Below are positions 1 through 9,062 of a DNA stretch of 64,000 nucleotides, piece after piece. Position numbers and translations under genes: made by a program. The stretch lies in the NCBI RefSeq assembly GCF_000331995.1, contig NC_020134.1, positions 124,001-188,000 of the forward strand, in the 5' to 3' direction. The notes beneath the pieces are model-generated. The model did not search any database, had not been told where the DNA came from, and saw only the letters and a list, made by a program, of their open reading frames with translations. Position 1 is the stretch's first letter, and each line of letters begins with the position of its first letter. Source of the stretch: Thermoclostridium stercorarium subsp. stercorarium DSM 8532. GTDB lineage: Bacteria; Bacillota; Clostridia; DSM-8532.

Positions 1-797
1 ATAAAAACTATCTTGCATTTCTGAACAGTCTTTACAGGGAAGGTCTTCTTGAAGTCGAATATACATCTTTAAATCGTGACCAAATTGTTGAAAGAGTCTC
101 AAACGATTTAACAGGGATAGTGTTTGATTTCAGTTGGCAGATGTCTATGCTGTACAGCCCCTCGCTACCTTATTACGACGGAACGGAAGAGACGGCATTT
201 GTTGGTGCACCGCCGCTTTCAGGAACCCATGAGGGGTTCTATGTCGGGCGCATCGAACTCGGCAATATGTTCGGAGTGAATGCAAAATCCCAGAATATCG
301 TTCTGGCGTGCAAATTCCTTGATTACGCCATGAGCGACGAATGTCAGGAAATGTATCAGTGGGGAATTGAGGGCAAGAGCTACATTGTGGATGAAAACGG
401 AAACAAAAAGTTTACAGAACAGGCGCGGGACAACGACTGGCTGCAGCAGTTAGGTATTAATCCGGCGTTTGTTTATCCGGCACAGCAGTCGGTAGCGTCC
501 ACCGACGAACTTGTAGCCGACTGGCATGCGAGAATAAATGCAGAAATAAGACCATACGTTAAAGATCCGTGGCCTTTCATATATTCCACCGAAGAAGAGG
601 CGGAAATTATTAATACATACTTTGTAGACATTGAAACCTATGTTAAAGAAAATGCAACGGCGTTCATTACAGGCACGAAGAGCCTGGATGAATTTAATGA
701 CTATCTGGCAGGGCTGGAATCCCTGAATCTGAAACAGGTACTTGAAGTAAGACAGGCGCAGTATGATCGTTTCCTGAAAGCTTATAAAGGCAACTGA
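1..797 (+). CDS. Extracellular solute-binding protein (ABC sugar transporter lipoprotein), 3' part
   Basis: The frame is open from the left edge (first full codon at position 3) to the stop at 797, so only about the last 264 residues are present and the N-terminal lipobox is outside the window. The C-terminal segment with ...YNDYLAGLESL preceded by a DEF motif and followed by a QAQYDRF tail resembles the large clostridial/Paenibacillus family of LplA/YtcQ-like sugar-binding lipoproteins. These capture oligosaccharides outside the membrane for an ABC importer. No permease genes lie to the right, so the rest of the transporter is presumably upstream. A GTG at 120 could be mistaken for the start, but coding continues in frame before it. 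A strong hairpin follows the stop. Family assignment is fairly sure; the substrate is unknown. Confidence 0.8.
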   Translation, partial: KNYLAFLNSLYREGLLEVEYTSLNRDQIVERVSNDLTGIVFDFSWQMSMLYSPSLPYYDGTEETAFVGAPPLSGTHEGFYVGRIELGNMFGVNAKSQNIVLACKFLDYAMSDECQEMYQWGIEGKSYIVDENGNKKFTEQARDNDWLQQLGINPAFVYPAQQSVASTDELVADWHARINAEIRPYVKDPWPFIYSTEEEAEIINTYFVDIETYVKENATAFITGTKSLDEFNDYLAGLESLNLKQVLEVRQAQYDRFLKAYKGN

Positions 798-808
798 TTA
801 AAAGACGC

Positions 809-866
809 GGGAACGGTTTTCCCTTGTTGCGTCCGCCGCAAAAAGGGAAAAAGCCGTTCCCTTATT
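809..866. terminator. Terminator between convergent genes
   Basis: A long inverted repeat (arms 809-825 and 843-861, GGGAACGG plus a CCCTT block on the left arm, one small bulge) is followed by a T-rich stretch. It lies between the stop of the solute-binding protein gene and the end of the minus-strand gene at 875, so it could serve both directions. Confidence 0.75.
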
Positions 867-874
867 GTTTTCTT

Positions 875-3800
875 TTAATGTGTTCCGCCTGTTCTGTAAT
901 CATCGCTTGAACGCTTGTCGGTATCATAGAATACAATATCCCCGTCCTTCAGCTCAAAGGTTGCTCCATAATAGTCTGTCTTTGTATGCGAAAAGCCTTC
1001 CCGCTCAAACATATTGCAATACTGCGCACCCCAGTAGCTTAACACAGGGCTGTCGAAGTCTCCGTTCTTTATTGTTTCTATTCTGAAATTCACAATTATG
1101 TACCCGTCTTTTAGCCAGAAACTTTCCCTGCCCGTAAGCCCGTTGTTTTTCCTCCCGTATTCGGCCACGTCAAATCCTGCAGGCGCCGCATAAACATCAT
1201 TGGGAATGTAATATTCGCCATACCATCTTTGAACCGATTGCAGCACCCTGTCGGCATTCACACCCGGCGGTAGGTTTTCCGTATTGCCCGTAAACGTCCT
1301 TTGGTACTTCGACAGCACTATCCGGTCGAGCCAGCCGATGGGCGACAGCCTGTTCCTGAACATATCAGCGTTTAGCCCAAGTATCCGCGCGGTGTTTGTT
1401 ATTTCTTCTTCGGGAACGTCGCGGTAAATATCGCCCAGCTTCATAAACTTCGGATTATCCCTGTTTCTGCCCGTGGGTTCTATTTTCACAAAGTAATTCA
1501 TTTTGCCGCTGAATTCCTCATGATACCATAAATCCACTTTCTGCCGGCCGGTCCCGTCCTTTCTGACGTAATAGAACTCGGGGATTATGCTTATATGGTC
1601 ATTGTCGCCGTAATAACAACCCACTGTGGTAAGGTCGAACCTGAAAGTATAACCTGTTTTTAACGCGCCGCGGTTTTTGTAAACGGCGTGGCTTCCCTCA
1701 AGAATAGGAAGGGTAAACAAAGGGCTTATTCCGCGGTCTTTTCCTTCTTCGTCCCTGGTTCCGACGTAATAGCAGTTACCCGTATGCCCGGAGGTGCCTT
1801 TGCTTTTCCGGAATACATTTTCCCAAAGCTTGTCGGCTATGCCGGTAACCCTGAACCCGTATATCCTGCCAATGACCCGGACGGGACTGTTCCGCACCGC
1901 CACATAGTTGTTTATATTGAGATTGGCAAGGTATTCTTTTGTGTTTAAATCGGGGGCATTTACCGCTATCTGCCTGAACTCGACTTCATAGTCCCCTTCG
2001 GGTACCCATGTGGGAATGTAGATGTTTATTTCGTCATATGCCTCGTCGAGGGGTATTGAATACCAGGTGTTTGCGGGGACAAAGCGGGAGTTGTCGGGCT
2101 TGTCGGTACCAATGTAGACATCGAACGGGAAACGCACCTGCCTGTCACGGGTGTATTTTCTGCAGTCCATAGGCCGGTTTTCGCTGTAGCCTTTGATATT
2201 CAGGTGATTGCCGACGGTGAAAACCCTGATTCGGGACGGCCTTCCCAGAACGAGGGCCGAACGGCTCCTGTCGGGATTGAGCGTCTGGTCGTTTTTTACG
2301 TCGTCCAGCACGCCCGAACTGCAGACCACAGGCGTGTGCACCCTGACGCTGTTTATAGGGGAGATGGGTATTTCTATTTTTTCAGGCCGTTTCGGGTTTA
2401 CCGTTTCGGCAAGCCTTCTGTATGTAATTGTCCCTTTGCTTTCATGAACGCCGTTCAGAGTATTGTCCGGGATTGTAAGGCCTTTTGCGTAGAAGGCGTT
2501 TTCATGGCATATAACGCTTTCGGGAACAGCCGAAGGTTCAGGGGCTTTCCCGCTGGTGGAGACTGTATCATCCATTATTGTCATGCCGTTGAATATTAAC
2601 AGGTCGTTTTTGGTGTGATATTGCGGTATCGCCCTTTCGATGATTTTGTCATGGTTTTTTATGTCCGGAACCGACGGCCTGGAGGTGCTGCCGTTTATGT
2701 GTTCGGTTCCAAGGTCTATGACATATGAACCGACGGTATGGTCATACACGAGAGTGCCTGACTCTATTGCGTCGGATATGGGATTGTTCAAAACATGGGC
2801 AGGTATACTGTTGCTGTGGGACAAAGTGATTTCGGGAACGGGTATTCCGTTTTGGGGTATCGTCACTTTCCCGCCAGGCAATGCGGCGTTTTCCACCGTT
2901 ACTTTTTCAGGGATAAACGCTTCAAAAGCGTCAACAGTCCAGTAGGAATAGCCGCGGGTTAAAGTGTACGGCTCTGAATATACAACCACCGTGTCGGACA
3001 TATCCACCCAGTTCGAAACCCATGTATCGTGGCCGGGGCATGAATCCTTTTCGCCGTCGCCGTCAGAATCAACGCACCCTGAGTACTTGTGGCCCGGGCA
3101 GGTGTCATTTATTCCGTCGCCGTCGGAATCCTCACAGTATGTACCGCGTATATGGTAGAACGTGCCTGAACCGCAGTAGGTGGTTTCATACCTGCCGTGG
3201 TCTTCCCTCCATGAAAGGTGGTATGTTTTTCTGGCATACACAGTTTCGGTATCGGTGTAGGAGTGTTTGGTAAAGGTTAGGTCGTAAAGGTATTCCCTGG
3301 TTTTGATGTTAACGTACAAATTTTCACGTACGGGAATTCCCTTGGCGACATCGAACTTTTCATTGCCTCTGTCGTCTGCCGCGATAACGGCAGCCGCTTC
3401 TTCGTCCATTGAAGAGTTGACTACAGGTGTGAGGTTTTCGGTGATGTCCCGGTTACGTTCGGGCGGGGGAGGCGGCAGCGTAGGCGAAGGTGTGGGTGTA
3501 GGGGTAACGGTTGTTGGGAATTGTGCGTAATAGTCAATTCTTATCGGGTACCAGAAACGGATTGAAATTGCACCGGCGTTGGCAAAGGTCCCATGGCCTA
3601 TATTAAGTATTTCGCTTTTTTCATCTATTCTTTCTGTATCCTCTTTTACGGTAACTAAGAAATTTTCCTTTAATTTGCCGGATATGTCCTCAATCATGTG
3701 AAACGGAATGGTGTATCTGCTCCCGTAAAAAGGATCGGGAGAGTACGCGACACCCGCTTTGGTGCCTGGTTTTTCGGCTTTATTGTTGTAGAACATCGCA

Positions 3801-4480
3801 TAGCCGAGGCTGCCGAAACCGGTTTGAACGATGGGGATTAGATGTGGATAGTAAAAATTTACGACTTTCTGAAAATGTGTGCCCCGTAAACAATTTAGTT
3901 TTGGTAATGCTCGTATCAATAGATAATTATCTTCAATATAACACTCAGGTTTTTCGGGTAAATTTGAAGGCAACCCCGGGGGTAATGGATTAAAATTAAA
4001 AAACTCTGTAGGAATTGTATATTCATCAGAATAATTAAGAGTTTCAGTATTTATGTTCATTACAGGCGTTATTGTTGCACCTTTTGACAATGCTTCCAGT
4101 ATTTCCTTTGGATGATTTATTTTATACTCAAGTACAAATTCATTTTCATATATTTTTCTTTTTAAAAATTCCGGATCTGTCCATTTATATTTTTCAGACG
4201 CATTATCATAAATGTATATATCTTTGATATCATCTCCAGTCACAAGCGTTGCTTTCCAATAACCTCCGGAATAATGCCAAAATTCGATTAATGCCCATCC
4301 ACTCCTTGAGGCAATATGTTCTCCAATGTCAAATTGTTTATCGCCTTCAACAGGCATTGGACCAATCACCATGTCTTTGAAACAACCTAATTCAGCTTTA
4401 TGAGATGATTGGGAAAACGCATCTACAAAATGAATGGAAAATAATATAGTTATCGTCAAAAGTACTAATTTTTTCACCAT
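875..4480 (-). CDS. Large secreted protein of unknown function with Ca-binding-type DxDGDG loops
   Basis: The protein has 1201 residues and a clear signal peptide (about residues 1-24, ending ...FVDAFSQS). An N-terminal region of about 320 residues is followed by a proline-rich linker (about 322-341, TPTPTPSPTLPPPPP). Near residues 447-480 two copies of D-x-D-G-D-G with flanking cysteines (CEDSDGDG, CVDSDGDG, each followed by CPGH) resemble thrombospondin type-3/EF-hand-like calcium loops. The rest is beta-rich with no domain I can name with certainty; similar very large clostridial exoproteins are annotated only as DUF-containing. The start ATG at 4480 overlaps the stop of the upstream SLH gene by 7 bases and has a GGGGG-type RBS just before it, so the two genes are translationally linked. 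Probably a surface structural or adhesion protein; function is inference. Confidence 0.75.
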   Translation of the reverse strand: MVKKLVLLTITILFSIHFVDAFSQSSHKAELGCFKDMVIGPMPVEGDKQFDIGEHIASRSGWALIEFWHYSGGYWKATLVTGDDIKDIYIYDNASEKYKWTDPEFLKRKIYENEFVLEYKINHPKEILEALSKGATITPVMNINTETLNYSDEYTIPTEFFNFNPLPPGLPSNLPEKPECYIEDNYLLIRALPKLNCLRGTHFQKVVNFYYPHLIPIVQTGFGSLGYAMFYNNKAEKPGTKAGVAYSPDPFYGSRYTIPFHMIEDISGKLKENFLVTVKEDTERIDEKSEILNIGHGTFANAGAISIRFWYPIRIDYYAQFPTTVTPTPTPSPTLPPPPPERNRDITENLTPVVNSSMDEEAAAVIAADDRGNEKFDVAKGIPVRENLYVNIKTREYLYDLTFTKHSYTDTETVYARKTYHLSWREDHGRYETTYCGSGTFYHIRGTYCEDSDGDGINDTCPGHKYSGCVDSDGDGEKDSCPGHDTWVSNWVDMSDTVVVYSEPYTLTRGYSYWTVDAFEAFIPEKVTVENAALPGGKVTIPQNGIPVPEITLSHSNSIPAHVLNNPISDAIESGTLVYDHTVGSYVIDLGTEHINGSTSRPSVPDIKNHDKIIERAIPQYHTKNDLLIFNGMTIMDDTVSTSGKAPEPSAVPESVICHENAFYAKGLTIPDNTLNGVHESKGTITYRRLAETVNPKRPEKIEIPISPINSVRVHTPVVCSSGVLDDVKNDQTLNPDRSRSALVLGRPSRIRVFTVGNHLNIKGYSENRPMDCRKYTRDRQVRFPFDVYIGTDKPDNSRFVPANTWYSIPLDEAYDEINIYIPTWVPEGDYEVEFRQIAVNAPDLNTKEYLANLNINNYVAVRNSPVRVIGRIYGFRVTGIADKLWENVFRKSKGTSGHTGNCYYVGTRDEEGKDRGISPLFTLPILEGSHAVYKNRGALKTGYTFRFDLTTVGCYYGDNDHISIIPEFYYVRKDGTGRQKVDLWYHEEFSGKMNYFVKIEPTGRNRDNPKFMKLGDIYRDVPEEEITNTARILGLNADMFRNRLSPIGWLDRIVLSKYQRTFTGNTENLPPGVNADRVLQSVQRWYGEYYIPNDVYAAPAGFDVAEYGRKNNGLTGRESFWLKDGYIIVNFRIETIKNGDFDSPVLSYWGAQYCNMFEREGFSHTKTDYYGATFELKDGDIVFYDTDKRSSDDYRTGGTH

Positions 4481-5781
4481 TCAAAGAACCCCCTGGCGTT
4501 GAATGGATAACTACCGCTAAATCCGCCATATCTGTCAGCAACACTATAGCTTTCTTCTGTAAATGATATCCAATGATAGCCTCCGCTTGCAAACGTGGAT
4601 GAATATTTTATTTCACATATCAAAACAATCGCTACTATATCCTCTTTATTTGTATAAAGCGACATATCAAAGGTTTTCCCATTGGAAGGTAATCTATATT
4701 CCGGCATTTCATCCTTACTATTTGTTAATACACAGTCTGAAAAACCTAAATCATTTTGATCTTTGTTATTGCAGAATAATGAAATCATCCATTCGTATCC
4801 TTCCGGAAGTTCCGGAATATATCCCCGCACCCTGACTTTTCCTTCATGTTCATAAAATTTTAAATATTTAAGAAACACGTCTATAAATTCCTGTGCTTTA
4901 AGTATTTTCATAGCTCCGTTCGACGGATTGGCAATGTCTGCGGCCGGATCAAACCTTACGCCTTCCACTTCCACTGCACCGTTCCCCAAATCTCTCTTGG
5001 GCGGGCGGTTTAGTTTACTGACAGGTATGGGTGTCGGAGTCGGGTTTGCAGCAACCGGAAGTTCAGGCCTTTTCCTTGCCGACGGGTCTATTATCCTTCT
5101 TATGACTGCCAGCGCTTCATCACGGGTCAGATAATTATTTGGCTTGAATTCACCGTCAGGGTAGCCTGTTAAAATACCCAAATCGTAGAACTTCACAACA
5201 CTGGATTTTATAACCTGTGATATTTGATTGTAATCTTTTATCAGGCTTGTCACTGCAACTTGATCCCTGTAATCGGGATTTTTAATGATTTTATCCATGG
5301 CCCTTCCTGCAATCAGTGCCATGTCCCCGCGGCTTATGGGCCTTTTGTATCCCGCGTATGGGTCATCTTTTGTAGCAAAAGTCAGATGAGAATCCTGCCA
5401 GGGGATGATAAGCCCTTCATCAATGGCCTTTTTGATATACGTTGTAGCCCAGTATTCTTCGCCGTTCTGAAGGTTATATCCCATTATTGTGATAATCAGT
5501 TTAATGAACATATCAACGGTAAGGGGTTCATGGGGCCTGAAGGTACCGTCAGGGTACCCTTCGAAAATTTTTCTGTTGTCTTTCATGATGAATAGTAGGT
5601 CGTCGTAATACCACGCAGATTTGGGCACGTCTGAAAAGCTTATTGTTTCTTCCGCGTCCGCAAAGGCGGGTGTCATAATTTCAGGAAATCCTACACCGGG
5701 GTGATTTTCGGGCATGGGTAAGACCGATAAAATCAAAGAAATTATGATAAGCCTTGCAATTTTTTTTGCGAAAGTTTTCAT
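4474..5781 (-). CDS. SLH-domain surface protein
   Basis: I chose the ATG at 5781 (435 residues) because it has a GGGAG ribosome-binding site 8 bases upstream and opens a signal peptide (MKTFAKKIARLIIISLILS..., cleavage near AFA-DAEE). The longer open frame upstream is low-complexity intergenic sequence. Three SLH-type repeats follow: FSDVPKSAWYYDDL with EGYPDGTFRP, a second with RPISRGDMALI, and a third with TGYPDGEFKPNNYLTRDEA. A TPTPIP linker leads to a C-terminal domain of about 150 residues that I do not recognise. SLH repeats bind secondary wall polymers, so this protein should sit on the cell surface. It is first in a two-gene operon with the 1201-residue exoprotein, for which it may be the anchor or partner (inference). 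Confidence 0.88.
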   Translation of the reverse strand: MKTFAKKIARLIIISLILSVLPMPENHPGVGFPEIMTPAFADAEETISFSDVPKSAWYYDDLLFIMKDNRKIFEGYPDGTFRPHEPLTVDMFIKLIITIMGYNLQNGEEYWATTYIKKAIDEGLIIPWQDSHLTFATKDDPYAGYKRPISRGDMALIAGRAMDKIIKNPDYRDQVAVTSLIKDYNQISQVIKSSVVKFYDLGILTGYPDGEFKPNNYLTRDEALAVIRRIIDPSARKRPELPVAANPTPTPIPVSKLNRPPKRDLGNGAVEVEGVRFDPAADIANPSNGAMKILKAQEFIDVFLKYLKFYEHEGKVRVRGYIPELPEGYEWMISLFCNNKDQNDLGFSDCVLTNSKDEMPEYRLPSNGKTFDMSLYTNKEDIVAIVLICEIKYSSTFASGGYHWISFTEESYSVADRYGGFSGSYPFNARGFFEW

Positions 5782-5862
5782 CGTTTTCACTCCCTGAAAA
5801 AGGTTTGTAACTGAAAAGAAAGCAAGCAAAAAATAACTGGTAAAATAAAAATAAAAAATACA

Positions 5863-5892
5863 ATATTTGTTAATATAATATTTGCTAATATA
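5863..5892. repeat. Two tandem 15-bp AT-rich repeats at the SLH promoter
   Basis: ATATTTGTTAATATA (5863-5877) is followed directly by ATATTTGCTAATATA (5878-5892), one mismatch. The repeat unit overlaps the -10 element and spacer of the minus-strand promoter, so it may be an operator or simply curved AT-rich DNA. Confidence 0.6.
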
Positions 5893-5903
5893 AAAGGTGT
5901 CAA
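5875..5903 (-). promoter_or_regulatory. Vegetative-type promoter for the SLH/exoprotein operon
   Basis: On the minus strand TTGACA (5903-5898) and TATTAT (5880-5875) are separated by exactly 17 bases, a near-consensus housekeeping promoter. Predicted initiation near 5868 leaves a 5' UTR of roughly 85 nt before the ATG at 5781. Confidence 0.7.
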
Positions 5904-6114
5904 CATATTTTGCATAAAATGCATATTTTTGTACATAAATTGCATCATAAGAAAGCATGGATTGCTTGTTCCGCTGAAAATTTGGACTGATTTGAAACAT
6001 ATAATCCAAGCGCGGCGACTTCGCCTGTAATGCCCGCAGCCGGTGAATCAAAAATAGTGTTCTTTAACACAAAACTTTTCCCATGTTTTTATTTCAAAAT
6101 ACTGCAATTCAGGT

Positions 6115-6144
6115 GGCATATTTTAAGGACAAAGCCCATATATA
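6115..6144 (+). promoter_or_regulatory. Sigma-E-like sporulation promoter upstream of the SipL-like gene
   Basis: GGCATATT (6115-6122), a 14-base spacer, then CATATATA (6137-6144) resemble the Bacillus/Clostridium sigma-E consensus (-35 around TCATATT, -10 around CATACAnT). It lies about 40 bases before the ATG at 6182. The orthologous C. difficile gene sipL is expressed in the mother cell, so the match fits the gene's expected timing. The -10 is imperfect, so this is a prediction. Confidence 0.5.
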
Positions 6145-6181
6145 TTACACAGCAGATTTTGTAACCTTAAGGGGGATTATT

Positions 6182-7717
6182 ATGTCGGTTGAATTAATTA
6201 GAAAACCCATCAATCTGTATCAGTTGATAGATGAGCAGCAAAGGGAGGAGCTGACCGAAACAGGCATTATTGTGCCCGACAGCAAACCCGACGTGCTGGA
6301 CGTGCTCGCAGTGGATACCAGTGTAATTGTCAAAAACCGTGAAAAAAGCGGAAAGGTAATGGAAATAAGCGGAGAACTCAACTTTCAGGTGATATACCGG
6401 GCTGATAATCAGGAACAGAGCATAGAAGCCATAAATGTCAACGCGCCATGGTCGGTTTCCTGCAATTACCCTGCCGGTGAGGAGAACATCCACACCCTTG
6501 TGAAAAGCGCTGTTGAACACACAAATGTGGAAATAGTAAACGGGAGAAAGCTGAGCGCAAAATCCGTAGTGAAACTGAATGTGAAATACCTCGCAATTCG
6601 GACTGTTGAAGCCGGTGAAAACGTACAGGGCGAAAACGTTTACCAGAAGGCCGACCTGCATGATATTGCAATGATTGAGGATATCGGCGAAACGACTATT
6701 AATGTTTCGGAAATCCTGGAACTGTCCGCCGGAAAACCCGCGATAGAAGAAATTCTGTACAGCAGCGCAATGCTTAAGGACCTGAAAATTTCTGAAAATG
6801 ACACGCTCGAGGCTGTCCTTGCCATTAATATTCTGTACCGGCCCGACAACGACAGCACCCAGCTGGAGAATGAATATTTTGAAATACCGGTTTCAAAGAG
6901 TTTGGAACTGGACAAATATTATACCAATCTGTCGGTCAATACGGTGCTCAAAACGTTAACTGTCAAACCTGACGAAGACCTTGACGGGCTTTTAACCCGT
7001 GTAAGGGTTGATGCCGAAATAAATGCTGAATATATTCTTTACAGCAGGGAAAACGTTAACCTGGTCAATGATGCCTATGCAACCGATTATGATTTTGAGC
7101 TGGAGAAAATGCCGGTTACCGTAAGCGTGGAAGAGCAGGATATAACCGAAAATGTCCAGATTAACGCGAATATTCCGCTTGAATGCGGGGGAGAAAACCT
7201 GGAGGAAATATTAAGCGTTGGTGTTAAACCCAAGCTTCTTTCGGTGGGAAATGACACTGCGGGAGTAGAAATAAACGGATGCCTTGACGTGTTTGTACTG
7301 TACGGAACCGGCACCGATATGAGGATTGTTCGCGGTGCAAACCAGGAAGTGCAGTTCACGCACCGTGTAGCCTTACCTGAGACAAACGCAAGGTATGACA
7401 TTGATCCTCAAATTCAGATAAACGATGCCGGATTTGACATAGCATCGAAAACAGAGCTCGGAATTAAGACTGATGTAGCGATCAAGATACACTTGTCGAG
7501 AAAGTCCGAAATTAACGTAGTCACCGGAATAAAAGGGATTAAACCCGTTGAAAAGAAAGAAAACCCGCCATTGATTATATACTATACCCAGGACGGCGAT
7601 ACGCTTTGGAGCATTGCCAGAAAATACAGGGTATCAATACAGAAAATAATGAATGATAACGGAATGACTGAAGAAATAGAACCCGAAGCCGGTCAAAAAA
7701 TATTCCTTATCGGGTAG
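6182..7717 (+). CDS. sipL: SPOCS (DUF3794) and LysM domain protein, SipL-like spore morphogenesis protein
   Basis: The ATG at 6182 has an AGGGGG ribosome-binding site, so the product is 511 residues. The body consists of repeated SPOCS/DUF3794 domains (for example residues ~10-150 with PDSKPDVLDVLAVD, and a later copy near KMPVTVSVEEQD). A C-terminal LysM domain (about 464-511, YYTQDGDTLWSIARKY...EAGQKIFLI) completes the architecture. This is the layout of C. difficile SipL, the SpoIVA-interacting protein needed to encase the forespore, analogous to B. subtilis SpoVID. LysM could bind peptidoglycan or mediate protein contacts. It stands alone, with its own putative sigma-E promoter and a following terminator, upstream of ispE and a GntR gene. 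Family is certain; the exact orthology is likely but inferred. Confidence 0.88.
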   Translation: MSVELIRKPINLYQLIDEQQREELTETGIIVPDSKPDVLDVLAVDTSVIVKNREKSGKVMEISGELNFQVIYRADNQEQSIEAINVNAPWSVSCNYPAGEENIHTLVKSAVEHTNVEIVNGRKLSAKSVVKLNVKYLAIRTVEAGENVQGENVYQKADLHDIAMIEDIGETTINVSEILELSAGKPAIEEILYSSAMLKDLKISENDTLEAVLAINILYRPDNDSTQLENEYFEIPVSKSLELDKYYTNLSVNTVLKTLTVKPDEDLDGLLTRVRVDAEINAEYILYSRENVNLVNDAYATDYDFELEKMPVTVSVEEQDITENVQINANIPLECGGENLEEILSVGVKPKLLSVGNDTAGVEINGCLDVFVLYGTGTDMRIVRGANQEVQFTHRVALPETNARYDIDPQIQINDAGFDIASKTELGIKTDVAIKIHLSRKSEINVVTGIKGIKPVEKKENPPLIIYYTQDGDTLWSIARKYRVSIQKIMNDNGMTEEIEPEAGQKIFLIG

Positions 7718-7760
7718 ACAATGTATTAAAATTAATTCGAATTTCATTTAACGAGTGCGC

Positions 7761-7790
7761 TAAGACAGGTAATTTTCCTGTCTTTTTTGT
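7761..7790 (+). terminator. Rho-independent terminator after the SipL-like gene
   Basis: AAGACAGG (7762-7769) pairs with CCTGTCTT (7777-7784) around a 7-base loop and runs into a T tract. The rest of the 385-base gap (7718-8102) holds only AT-rich DNA and the next promoter; I see no gene in it. Confidence 0.85.
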
Positions 7791-8049
7791 TTTCCGTAAA
7801 TGTATTTTGTATTCATGTAATGTTGCTCTTTTAAAGTTTTTATTATAAAATTATAATACATACCAGACTTGTGAAATCAGGGGTTATTTGGTTATTATCC
7901 TTTAAGTGGTAATAAGGAAAGGGTAATAATCCAGACTTTTTTGTCTCGTAAAATGGGCTTAAATTAAATATATTGCAAAGACTTTGGTTTGCGGAAGCAT
8001 TTTTTTGCAGGAGGGCAGACTTATACAGAAACAATTTTTAAGTCTGCTG

Positions 8050-8083
8050 TTGACAAAATTGGTTTTATTTTATAAAAAATATA
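8050..8083 (+). promoter_or_regulatory. Probable promoter for ispE
   Basis: A consensus TTGACA at 8050-8055 is followed 15-17 bases later by an AT-rich -10 region (TATAAA 8071-8076 or TAAAAA 8073-8078). The exact -10 is uncertain. Confidence 0.5.
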
Positions 8084-8102
8084 AAAAGGCAAGGTAAGCA
8101 TC

Positions 8103-9062
8103 TTGGAAAGGATAAAATTATTTGCCCAGGCAAAAATTAATTTATCGCTGGATGTTACAGGAAGGCTTGAAAACGGTTATCATACATTACGAATGATTAT
8201 GCAGACAATATCCCTGTGCGACGAAGTAGTGCTTGAAAAGGCACGGGAGGGGATTGAAATACTGTGTGATCATCCAAACCTTCCGTGTGACGAAAGAAAT
8301 ATCTGTTACAAAGCTGCAAGAGAATTCTTTATGAAAACGGGTATTGGAGCCTTTGGTGACGGCAAAAATTCTGATGGAACAGTTTCGGCCAAGGGGTGCA
8401 TCTGTGAGGAAACAGGTAACCTGTATGCCGGGGTAAGAATAAATATAAAGAAAAGAATTCCGATCGGTGCCGGGCTTGCGGGCGGAAGCAGCGACGCCGC
8501 AGCGGTGCTAAAAGGTCTGAATATTCTGTATAACACAAATCTGCACCCTGGCGAACTTGCCGAAATAGGCCTTAAATGCGGTGCCGACGTACCGTTTTGC
8601 ATATACGGCGGCACATACCTGGCAGAGGGAATTGGGGAAAGGCTTACGAAACTGCCGTCGTTCAGCGGCGTGAATGCAGTGGTGGTAAAGCCTGATTTTT
8701 CGGTATCCACCGCATGGGTGTATAAAAACTACAGTTTGGACGAACTTAAGGAACGCCCGGATACCGATGCCATTATTGATGCAATAGGAACGAAGGATAT
8801 TGCAAAGGTTGCCGGTAAAATGCGTAATGTACTTGAAAGTGTTACAGCGGTGAAATATCCGGAGATAAACAAAATCAAACATGCCCTGAAAAAACTCGGG
8901 GCCCTGGGCAGTATGATGAGCGGAAGCGGCCCTGCGGTATTCGGATTGTTTGAAAATTTCGAAAAAGCCAATACTGCGTTTGAAGAGCTCAGAAAAATTT
9001 ATAAACAGACATATCTGGTTTCCACAACAGACGGAGGAGAAATCTATGGCGAAAATATCTAA
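8103..9062 (+). CDS. ispE: 4-diphosphocytidyl-2-C-methyl-D-erythritol kinase
   Basis: IspE phosphorylates CDP-methylerythritol with ATP in the cytosolic MEP route to isoprenoids. The GHMP-kinase ATP loop is plain (PIGAGLAGGSSDAAA, about residues 119-133). The N-terminal KINLSLDVTGRLENGYH motif and the C-terminal MSGSGPAVFG motif are also present. The start is TTG at 8103, with an AAGG site just upstream. At 319 residues it is longer than the usual ~285, because of an insertion around residues 82-107 (…SDGTVSAKGCICEETG…) just before the ATP loop. The 3' end overlaps the next gene by 17 bases. The MEP product feeds undecaprenol synthesis, relevant to the many lipid-linked sugar genes here, though that link is general. 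Confidence 0.95.
   Translation: MERIKLFAQAKINLSLDVTGRLENGYHTLRMIMQTISLCDEVVLEKAREGIEILCDHPNLPCDERNICYKAAREFFMKTGIGAFGDGKNSDGTVSAKGCICEETGNLYAGVRINIKKRIPIGAGLAGGSSDAAAVLKGLNILYNTNLHPGELAEIGLKCGADVPFCIYGGTYLAEGIGERLTKLPSFSGVNAVVVKPDFSVSTAWVYKNYSLDELKERPDTDAIIDAIGTKDIAKVAGKMRNVLESVTAVKYPEINKIKHALKKLGALGSMMSGSGPAVFGLFENFEKANTAFEELRKIYKQTYLVSTTDGGEIYGENI

Noticed and set aside
2204..3530. Several open frames on the plus strand inside the 1201-residue exoprotein gene
   Set aside because: They are antisense shadows; the minus strand encodes a continuous signal-peptide-bearing protein with recognisable motifs.
5863..5950. CRISPR-like array in the AT-rich repeats before the SLH gene
   Set aside because: Only two tandem 15-bp units without spacers; repeats overlap promoter elements.
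4474..6051. A 525-residue start for the SLH protein at 6051
   Set aside because: The first 90 residues are low-complexity intergenic sequence without a signal peptide and cover the promoter; ATG 5781 has the RBS and signal peptide.
7843..8034. A 63-codon minus-strand frame in the gap before ispE
   Set aside because: No ribosome-binding site, low-complexity residues, and it lies over the ispE promoter region.
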